19,160 bases of DNA from Parachlorella kessleri (Eukaryota; Chlorophyta; Trebouxiophyceae; Chlorellales; Chlorellaceae), in NCBI GenBank assembly GCA_001598975.1, contig BBXU01002115.1, positions 1 to 19,160 of the forward strand. Reading direction: 5' to 3'. Each line of letters begins with the position of its first letter. Position 1 is the stretch's first letter. The position numbers were made by a program, and so were the translations under genes. Positions 1-8,861 of this stretch are shown one piece after another. Under the pieces are notes generated by a model. The model worked only from the letters and a program-made list of their open reading frames with translations, did no database searches and had not been told where the DNA came from.

Positions 1-2626
1 CGCACCTGGGGGCGGTGGGGATGGTGGCACAGAGGTGGGAGGTGAGCTGCCAGGCTGGCCAGCAGGAGGAGGCGGCGAGGTCGGCATTGCAGGCGGTGGT
101 GGGCTATCATAATGATCAGGCCCTGAAGGGCCTTGTGGTGAGGGAGTGGCTGGCTCGGGAGCTGGAGGCGGGGGTGCAGTGGTGGAAGGTACAGGTGCTG
201 GTGGGGGACTTCCAACGCCGTCAGGTCCAATGGGCTGTGGCGGCGGTGGTGCAATAGCCGGAGGAGGTGGGGAACTTGGCAGCACATCATCTGGCGGCGG
301 CGGTGGAGGGGGCAAAATAGCAGAGGGAGGGGGGGGCAATGCAGCATGCGGAGGTGATGCAGGTGGGGACAAGGCAGGGGCAGCAGGTGGCAAGAAAGGG
401 AGAGGAGGGGATTGCAAACCATATGGTGATGGCGACATCGCTGGCATTCCTGAGTAGCCTTGGACGGACAGAGGTGAACTTGGCAAACTCCCTGAAGGTC
501 CACAACCATACTTCCTTCCTTCTGCAATCACACCGGGACGGTAGTGTCATGCTCCTAGCTGCTTCCCACGATGTTGACTTGAGGCAAGGTAAGCAGAGTG
601 TGGAGAGAAGCAAGACGACCATGCAAGCGGAACTCTTCCAGTGCCCATCCACCGCCTGAGCAGCTGGGCCTGGCTGCACGACCGCATCTTCAAGCACACA
701 CCCATCCGAGCCTCACCTGAATCTTGTGTACAGCCAGCAAAGGTGCCCGTTTGCTTTCTTGCCACGTCTGCAAAACGAATACTGTGATGCCATGGTCAGC
801 ATCGTCATTCTTGAGACAAGGGGAAGGCAAGGTAGGCTCTATGGCAGGCTTCCATGTCCAACCGTGCCGGAGTTGCAGCAACCAAGCCGCATGCCAGGCC
901 AGCACATGTTGGTGCAGAGGGACATTGCCTGACATGCCAGCGTGAGAACCACCACCAGCCGGCTCCTTCACCTGACAATGCTATTCGCCTGTCCAGAACA
1001 TGCCCGCCGGCATGCACATGCTCGCCCTGCTGGCCAGAGCGGGGTTGCACCATGCTGGCCCCATCTCCAAGGCCAGCTGCCCGCTCCAGCACATGCCCGC
1101 TGTCGTGCACACGCTCGGCTGGCTGTCCACCCACGCTCGCCGCCTGGTTCGTGCTCAGCTGGCCTACTGATCCATGCAGCGCTGCAGTCTCGCCGGCATC
1201 ATGCCTCCGCTCCAGCAAGTGGCCATCGTCATGCAGGCCGTGCGCAAAGCGACTTGTGCCATCCGCTGCCAGGCCATCACCCAGCTGGCCAGCCAGACTA
1301 TGCAGGCTGCTGGCTCCGTTGCCGAGGGGGGCCTGCTGCCTCCCAAGTGAATGCCCAGCATCATGAACGCGCTGCAGCAAGTCGTGCGGGTCTGCAGACT
1401 TTTCGGCGCCCAGCTGGCCAGCTGCACTGTGCACAGAGCCCTTAGCTCCCACTGCTTCACCTGACCGCTCTGCTAGCATGCTGTCCGCGCCCTGCTGCTC
1501 TGACTGCTTACGGCTGTCTGCTGCCTCGCTGACGCTGAACTGGCCAGCAATGCTGTGAAGCGAGCCGTCTTCCCCCTCCAGTAGCTGGTCCGACACGAGG
1601 CTGCCAGGCACGCCCTGCGCCACCTGGCTACTGCTGTCAGCTGCCTTGCTGGTGCCCAGCTGGCCAGCAGTGCTGTGCAATGAAACAGCCGCTCCCTCCA
1701 GCAGCTGGTCCGACACCAGGCTGCCATCTGCACCCTGCTGCGCCACCTGGCTACTGCTGTCAGCCGCTTCGCTGGTGCCTAGCTGGCCAGCGGTGCCGTG
1801 CAGCGAGCCAGCTGGCTTACCTAGAAGCTCTGCCAACTCACGGCTGTCATCAGGCCCGCGCTGCTCTGCCTGACCTTCCCTGTCTCCCCTCTGGCTAGCA
1901 ACAAGCTCGCCCGCGCCGCCATGCAGCGATTTGAGGCCTTGCTGAGCCACTGCACCACGCTCTAAGGCGTGCCCACTGTTATGCACGTGCGCTGCCAGGG
2001 AGCCGCTGATGCTGTCCCTGCCTGCAGGCTGTGCAGCTTCCAGCTGGCCAGTGATGCCATGTAGGGAGCCCAGGGCAGTGCTGCCAATAGCTGCTGGCCA
2101 GTCCTGCCCTTCGTCGGAGGGCTGGCCCACAAGCACCTGTAGCTTACAAGTGCGGGGTCGTTGGTGCGGTAGCACTGAAAATACCAGCAGCTGGTAAGTG
2201 GGTACGCGTGAGGGAGCCCATCAATATACCATTCCCCCGTCGCCTATAAAAGACAGAATTTAGGCCTCTACCGTTAGGCACACCGGCTCCCTAGCTGTGC
2301 CCAAGGCACCACCCCAGTGTCCCCTTCCAACTTAGGCACAGCCTGGGACTGGAGCCGCGGTCCCCTCAACAAAAGCCCCCAGTCCAGGACCCACCTCTTC
2401 CTTTCAGGTTACCCTGACCTGCAGCCTGTACGCTCACCTCGCTGGCGTGAGCAGCTCCCAGACCACCACGTGCCAGGAGGGGACCCAGGAGGGCACACCA
2501 TGCCAGGAGCTTGAAGACCGTCACTAGAGAGAGACTGCGCCGGGCAGACCGCTGCCAGCCTGCAGCCACAAGAGGAGACCAGAGTCCTGAGGAAGGCTTG
2601 GTAAGACCAGGTAAGCCCTCCCGCAT
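1..2626 (-). CDS. Probable secreted tandem-repeat protein with proline-rich tail (partial, 3' end off window)
   Basis: Model of three exons on the minus strand: 2438-2626, 972-2136 and 1-521 (running off the window), about 625 residues visible. Exon 1 starts at the only in-frame ATG and encodes two arginines (residues 29-30), a hydrophobic stretch and an AHAS-E end that resembles a signal peptidase site, followed by a strong GAG|gtgagc donor. Exon 2 holds nine degenerate ~42-residue repeats with the motif SLHxxAGQL. Exon 3 is open to the edge and rich in PPPP, SPPPP and APPPP, as in hydroxyproline-rich algal wall proteins. Phases agree across both junctions (0, then 1). Exon 1 may hide a short intron, since gtctta...ctgcag at about 2568-2606 also keeps frame and would shorten the n-region. 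I do not recognise the repeat family. A secreted wall or matrix protein is an inference. The repeat exon is secure as an open frame; joining it to the other two exons is less certain. Confidence 0.55.
974..2067 (-). repeat. Nine-unit coding minisatellite, period ~126 bp
   Basis: The SLH(G/S)-type motif begins, in minus-strand order, at about 2067, 1929, 1806, 1683, 1563, 1437, 1308, 1182 and 1056, giving periods of 138, 123, 123, 120, 126, 129, 126 and 126 bp. All periods are multiples of three, so the reading frame is kept. Many units carry AGQL then AAD, and five also carry a second motif close to VHDxGHxLER. The units near 1806 and 1683 are almost identical, while the outer ones are diverged; the ninth keeps only the second half. 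Confidence 0.85.
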
Positions 2627-3730
2627 CTCCGATGCACTGCCATGACCAGGCCGCACCCGCTGTGTTGTACAATTGGTTACTATCTGCTCTACATAGTGTT
2701 CTCATACTACTCGAGACTTCCTCCAAGAGGGCGTCATGCAACACTTTCCGAGATGCACATTAAGTCAACAGAGGATATGACATGGTACTGGCTAAGAAGT
2801 ACTTGAGTTACTAGAGTTGTTCTGTGTGCACCCCTGTCATCGCGCGCCTAGCCCCGGTATGACCCGGATGCTCTCAGTACACTGCTAGTACGATGGCACT
2901 CCCGGAAGGAGACCTACGACAGTAATCATGACAAGCCAGGTGTGGCAGTCAGAGACCGCTTTGGCCAACTATAGCACACGGGAAGCCCAGCTGGGCAACG
3001 GTGGTAGTAAGGCAGGGATGTCATGATCCGCATGTTCATGAGTGGCCGCAAGCTGCTGCGGAGAGGCCGAGGATAAGTGCAGAGGTGCTAAGGCCAGGTA
3101 AGTCAGCAGTCTGTGCGATAGACCTAAGGCAGGTTGACACAGGGCGCCAGTGACCATAGTGTGTCCTCAGGCCCCATGGCGGTCCTAATATGGACCTGCA
3201 CCAACAGGTGTCCCTTTGTCCCCGACCTTCAGAGCTCTTGTTGCGTTGTGTTCCTGGAAATCGGGCGTTGAATGGCACTCTGCTCGATTTGAGCCTTCCT
3301 TACCGCTCTCAGAACACAAGGGGCAAGCGCGCGCCCCCGCCCCCCCTCCCTCTCCCCTTCAGACACCCACACCTCCACCCCATTGCCTCTGCCTTTCAAA
3401 ATGTACGAATGTCATCGCTGCAAGGACGCCGCTTCAACGTACGTCATTCACGGTTTCAACCCCAGGGGCCCAAGGGACACACACGTGATCATTCCGCCCT
3501 CAGCCGTGCCATCACAAGCACGTGGCCAACAAACCTCCGAAAAATACCAACCCACTGTCATGCAACTCCCTGCCTAGCCGCCAACCTGCAGGGCAGCTCC
3601 TAGAGCCTTTCGCCCAGACCAGCATAGCCTGCCGCACACATGACAATGAACAAACAAGTCCCCACTGGCCCCTGCCAGCTAGCCGCACACAAGCAGCGAG
3701 CCACCCCTTATGCATTCGGGGCTGGCAGCC
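2627..3730. other. Intergenic region between PRL1 3' end and the repeat-protein gene
   Basis: About 1.1 kb without a convincing gene. It should contain the PRL1 3' untranslated region next to 3731 and the promoter of the repeat-protein gene next to 2626. The plus-strand frame 3190-3603 is open, but its composition is uneven and shows no recognisable domain. The part around 2700-3000 looks less GC-rich than the flanking genes. Confidence 0.5.
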
Positions 3731-6700
3731 TCAGAACCTCCGCAGGTCCTTGGGCGGCTTGAACTGGATGGGGTGCGTGGCCTCGGTGGCCGCCTCATCC
3801 TCCCGCCACATCTTGACTGTCTTGTCGGCCTCGCAGGTCACCAGGCGCGAGCCGGTCATGTCAAAAGCCATGGCGTAGATTCCTGCAGCAGGTGGGAGGC
3901 AGCACACGGCAACGCAAGAATGTCAAGTGGCTCTTCCGCCGCTACCTGCATGCAGACCATGCAGGGTAGCAACCAGTGAAGGCAAATGAGCAAAGATTTA
4001 AAATATGTGCTCCTCAGAGCCCTGGCCGCCACAGGAGGGGGTAACGGGGGTGAGCCTCTGGGAGCCATGCCAGACTGGGAACCGTACAACCCTTCTGCCT
4101 GGCCACCAGCAAAGCCCAACAGCTGCCCTGGAGAGTAGGTTCAGTGGGGAAGGAAGCCCCCCCCCCCCCCATCCCAGCTCCACCCACCCTGCTCGGCCTC
4201 CAGCGACCCCGGCTGCGCCACCGTCTCCGTCTGCTGGAACGCGTTGCCGCTGCGCCAGTCCCAGCACCACATGGCGCCGTTGTCAGCGCCCGTCGCCACC
4301 ACCCCATCCTCGTTCACGGCCATGCAGTTCACGATCGCCTGCACCCAGCCACGTAAACACGCCCGGCTGGCTGGATGGCAGAACCAGGGAGCCCAGGTGC
4401 CATGCACTTCCCCCATAAGCTCCAACTGATGCCCCACGGCGGAGCCTGGATAATAGGCACCCCATGTGGTGACGGGAAGCGTGGGGGGCAGGGCACCATC
4501 AGCGGCGGATGGAGCCTCGACGCCACGACGGGGCCCAAGATTGCGCTCTGTAGCAGTATCTATCTACCCGGGAGGGAACTCGGCCAGGGTGCCCCCCAAG
4601 TACCGGCCTTTATGTGTTGCCTGCCTGCATGCCTGCATGAGCAGGTAGACCCAAGCCTGAGCAGGCAGGCCTCAGCCAGCTCGCGACACAACTCCTCCGC
4701 ATGCCGCCGCCCACCTTGGGCTGCTGCAGGAAGTTGTGCAGGAAGTCGCCCTTGGGCAGCTTGAACTTCTTCACATTGTCCGCGGCCCCCGAGGCAAAGG
4801 CGTACCTGCACAGGCGTGATGGGACGCCATCAGGGCGGCCGTGTGTGTACTGCACATCACGCACTGCAAGGGGAGACCGGTGAAGAATGCCCCGGTGCCA
4901 CACCCAGGCATGCCTTTCAAGGGCAGGTCAAGGGTACGCTTGTACGGTTATATGCACGCAGCTGGCCTGCCCTCCGCCGGCCTTACTCATGCGGGTGTGC
5001 CGCCAGGGCCCTGATGGACTTCTTGTGGTAGGTCAGCGTGGACAGCGTCTTGCCGGTGCGCAGGTCCCACAGCCGGATGGTCTTGTCGTGCGAGGCGGTG
5101 ATGACCTGGGGAGCAGGCAGGGGCAGCACTGTCGCCACGCACTTTGGCAGACTCCGGTTTATCAAAGCCCTAAGCAACTAAGATAGAGAAAATAGAGTGC
5201 GCTTTGTGGCAGGCGGCGTTGTCCTAACTGTCCGCATGCACCAGGTGGCAGGAACAGAGTAACCGAGACGGGCATGGGCCATAACTTCGCGCGAAGGACA
5301 GAGGGACCGCCACGGGTGCTGCTCAACGGCCTCCCTGGGGGCACACGCCCTCCACAGCAAGCAGGCCCCTACCTGTGGGTCGGTGGGCTGTGCCAGGATG
5401 GCTGCCACGTTGTCCTCGTGCCCCGCCAGGGCGTGTATCTGCACCTTGGTCCGCATGTCCCACACGCGGCACACTGCAAAGTGGCAACACAGAGCGGCAC
5501 GAGGGTCAGCCTGGTATGTAGGCGAGCGGGAGGCCGGGTGGGCAGGCAGGCACCTAGCGGGCAGGTATCCTTGCCACGATGCAGCCTCAGGGTATGCGAC
5601 TGCAGCATGCGCTGCCCCTTACCCCCCTGCAGAAGCCTCAGTTGAAGCTGTCACACCCTGGCACCCCGACATGGGAGGACCATCACTGTAGCAAAGCCAG
5701 CCCTGCGCCTTGAACGGTTTCCAAGCCCGGGGCCCCGGTAGGCGGCGCCTGCGCACCTGAGTCACGGCCGCCTGTCATGAGGATGTCCAGAGTGGGGTGC
5801 AGTGCGAGGCTGTACACGCCTGACAGGTGTCCATGGTAATTACGGATCACCTGCGCAGTCCCCAGGACAAAGATTAGGAAAAGACCCTAAGCTACGCCGG
5901 GACATGCCCTGTCCGCTACTGTCACTTGTACTCCACCTTTACCGCCCACCTACTGCAAAGGTCTTGGCTCGCTGGGAGAGCCCAACGGCAGGGACGAAGT
6001 GATGGCTAATACGCCAAGCAAGCCTGCCCAGCAAGCGCTCTGCCATCCCCCACGGCAGGGTCGATGCCAAGGAGGTTGAGTGAACAAAGTCCTGGTGGAC
6101 GCCTGGTGGACGCAACTAACAACCAACAACCCAACAAAGCCTCCCCGCCTTGCAATGCACCACAGCATCACCCTCCCCTCCCTCCCCGGGGGCCCCCACC
6201 TTGTTCTGCTCCAGGTCCCAGCACTTGACCATCTTGTCCAGGCCGCAGGAGAACATGTAGGGGTGGCGCGGGGACACCGCCAGCCCTGTCACCTGCAGGC
6301 AACAGCAACAGCACAGCACACAGGGCATAATGCACGCCGCCGCCCTGCGGGACCCAGCTAGCTACCCGCTGGCCGCACTGCCAGCTGTCCTACACAAGCG
6401 TCGGTGCAAGCAGGGTGGTCACTGTGGGGCACAGAGGACAGCTCGGCATCCAAGGGCGGCGCCGCATGCGTCCAAAGTAGGCTGCGGGACCAGCTGCCAG
6501 CCCTCAGCAGTCCTGCCTTAGCAGTGGCAGGGAGCATCAAGGCAAAGAAGATGGTGAGTGCAGCCACCCCAGCCCCTGACCCAGCAACTCCGCCCGAGAG
6601 GCTCCTTGCTGATGAAAATACCCCCGCCCCACCCTGACCGACCTGCTCTATGTGGCCCGTGAGTGTGAGCTTGAGCTGGCCGGAGGCCGTGTCCCAAATC

Positions 6701-8476
6701 TTGATGGTGCGGTCCGCGCTGCCGGTGCAGAACCACTCGTTGCTGGGGTCAAACGCCACAGACCGCACCCACCTGAAGCCAGCACCAGCCAGCAGGTGTG
6801 TTTATACTGCCGACCCAAACCGCCACAAGCTTTCCACAATCACCCAACGAAGGGTTGACCCTCCTGGCTTGCTGCTGCACACTGGAGGTGGCCAGGGGGT
6901 AGGCTGCTCCATTAAGAGCGGCTCCAAGCCGTTTCAGTATTTCCGACTGTGCACAACCAGCCAGCTCGGCGCTGCACTTCGCACTCTTTGTTTCTGCACT
7001 GCCGCTCTCACAGTAGCCCACCAGATGCCCCGCAGAAGGTCAACACGGAAGCTCACAGCTGCACCTACCCCTTTCCTTGCACGTAAAGGGAATATGCCGC
7101 AAAGCGTGGGGCTGCATCACCTCACGGGCCCAAGCAACCCCCTTGGTAGGTCTGCTCACCTAACCCAGCTGGTGCTCACCCGACACAACTTTAACCTGAC
7201 AGTACGTACCCACCATCCAAGCCTCCATGCATCCTTACTGCAGCAACGCTCGGTAACCCCTGGGCAGCCCCACAACACAGCACAAACCCAGAACCCTTCT
7301 CCCCCCCTCAACCATCCCTAAGCCCCTCCCCCGCCTCACCCCAGGTGTCCTGCGATGACCCTGTAGATCTTCCAGGGCGGGTGCCACGCCGGCCGCGGCC
7401 ACTTGCTGGGCAGCCGCCGCGCCAGCGTGGCGCTGGGCGTGTACTCCTTCTGCCCGCCGGCCGCGGTGGGCACCATGACGGTGCCCGCCAGGGCCGCCTT
7501 GGCGGCAGGGGTGATGCCGCTGGGGCCGGGGACGGCGCCCGCGTCACCGCCGCCACGCACAACGAGCTGCTGGCCCTTGGCACGCTGCGCCGCTCTGCGG
7601 GGACGGACAGACACAGAAGGGCGCAGTTGCTGGGTGGGGCGTGCCGGGCGGCAAGCAGCGTTGGCTTGGAAGACACATACCGACTTCTGTCCATGTGACG
7701 CTGACGTAGCCACACCCCACGGATCATACCAAAATCGGGCCCTGAACTCCTCACACACCCCAGGCGGCACAACCAGCTGAGCATTCTCAATGCTAATGGG
7801 AATCCAACAAGCTGCAGGCCAGCCATCCTCGGGGAGCACCTCCTGCAGGAAAGAAGAATATCCGCCAGCCCACACAACCCCACCCCCACCCCTCAGGGAA
7901 CCAGATACTGCTGCAGGGCAGCTATCCCCTGAGGGCTCTCACTTTTCTGCTGGCTCTGGCAGTGAGTCAATCATCCGTGACAGTATTGACTTGCTATCCG
8001 CTGCTGCCGCTGCCGCTGTACCAGCTGCTGCCGCGCCATTTCCCGCTGCTGCTGCTGCAGTTGCTTTGCTGCCTGCGGGCCGCCCTGGGATGCTGAGAGC
8101 CTCCCTGGGTTTGTAGTCCTTGACTGTGGCGTACTCATCCCGTACCTACGCCACACAGGGGTGCCGAGGTGTTGTCAGCACTGAAATGCTGGTCTCTCAA
8201 CAGACTCACTGTATATTCCCCTTGCTCCCCAGTCTTCCCGCTTCCCACACTTATTCCCACTGGCAGCACAGTTCTGGGTTGCTCCTGCAGGCGTACCTTG
8301 CAGGCTATCTTGAGCTTCTGGCTTTCCTCATCCAGTCCCGGCTGCTTGTTGGCGTCCCCCACGAAAAGATCATAGCTACGCTTGAGGGACAGCAAGGTCA
8401 GTGCCTTCACCGTGCGCCCTTCCACAGGAACCTCTCCATCCTGTTGTTGATGTGGCGCTGCTTGAACGGCTGCCAT
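3731..8476 (-). CDS. PRL1: PRL1 / PLRG1 / Prp46 WD40 protein of the Prp19 spliceosome complex
   Basis: Complete gene of 11 exons (minus order): 8297-8476, 7943-8145, 7340-7594, 6643-6772, 6200-6292, 5757-5850, 5373-5473, 4987-5105, 4715-4805, 4188-4338, 3731-3882. The joined frame is 1569 nt, 522 residues, against 486 in Arabidopsis PRL1 and 514 in human PLRG1. The start is the only in-frame ATG upstream of the [11 protein letters not shown] motif. The middle has an Ala-rich low-complexity stretch, then the family signature [14 protein letters not shown]. Seven WD repeats follow from about residue 210, closing at KIWD, KCWD, RVWD, RLWD, a degenerate KKFKL, WCWD and VKMW. The end [10 protein letters not shown] is diagnostic. 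Known family role: core subunit of the Prp19/NineTeen complex (MOS4-associated complex in plants), needed for spliceosome activation in the nucleus, and linked in plants to sugar, hormone and immune responses. Every intron has GT-AG ends and matching phase. Identification is firm; only the N-terminal exon could be extended. Confidence 0.97.
4157..4170. repeat. C14 homopolymer in a PRL1 intron
   Basis: Fourteen consecutive C on the plus strand, read as G14 in the PRL1 transcript, lie 17 bases into the last intron, just after the exon 10 donor at 4187/4188. The position is intronic and the length may vary or be a sequencing error. Confidence 0.9.
4619..4670. repeat. Perfect 10-bp inverted repeat in a PRL1 intron
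   Basis: gcctgcctgc at 4619-4628 and its exact complement gcaggcaggc at 4661-4670 are separated by 32 bases, inside the PRL1 intron 4339-4714. A stem-loop in the pre-mRNA is possible. The arms are built from GCCT units, so chance in a low-complexity stretch is also plausible. Confidence 0.7.
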
Positions 8477-8861
8477 CGGCGCTGGGAACCTTATTGCGAT
8501 GTGTAGCTCATCATGCACCTCAGAGGTTGCTCGACAGTACTGTGCTTCTACTTGACTAACAAATTGAAGAATGGTCGGATGTCTATGAGTCGCTGTCGCC
8601 CCGGTAGATGGCGAAAGCCTTGGGGCACCATGGTGGCGGTTCTGGGAATCTGGTACCCTCAGCTTGCATGGAGGGAACACATCATGCCCAGGCAAGGGCA
8701 GCTAAAGGGCCTTTTCCAGAAGCGACGCGGATCCTTCACCGAGCACACGTGTGTCGAGTCAAGTACTCTCACGTTCTTGGCGCCTAAGCAGGGCACAACA
8801 CAGCCACACCGTCAACCAGCACTAGCCAGCCCCCACTGGCCAACGTGTTGCGCTGGCCAAA
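8477..8861. other. Intergenic stretch: PRL1 upstream region and gene B 3' end
   Basis: 385 bases between the stop of the upstream minus-strand gene and the PRL1 start codon. It must hold the terminator and poly(A) signals of one gene and the promoter and 5' UTR of PRL1. I see no TATA box or other clear element. The PRL1 frame stays open up to 8695 but has no further in-frame ATG. Confidence 0.6.

Noticed and set aside
146..457. Glycine-rich plus-strand frame
   Set aside because: It is the complement of the proline-rich minus-strand exon. Gly-rich shadows of Pro-rich coding sequence are expected, and the minus frame is open further and joins the repeat exon in phase.
854..1445. Cys/Pro/Ala-rich plus-strand frames across the repeat array
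   Set aside because: Any in-frame repeat whose period is a multiple of three keeps several frames open. The minus frame is far longer and shows the cleaner motif conservation.
3190..3603. 137-residue plus-strand frame
   Set aside because: No motif, uneven composition with a Pro/Leu run from a C-rich tract, and it lies in the probable PRL1 3' flank.
4005..4418. Plus-strand frames over PRL1 exons 10 and 11 (Pro/Ser/Arg-rich)
   Set aside because: Antisense shadows of GC-rich WD40 exons whose minus-strand identity is certain.
7595..7942. Reading through between PRL1 exons 2 and 3 (the minus frame stays open there)
   Set aside because: The gtgaga donor at 7942 and cccgcag acceptor at 7595 join in phase. 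The text between is unlike PRL1 and rich in Trp/Cys, as expected of intron.
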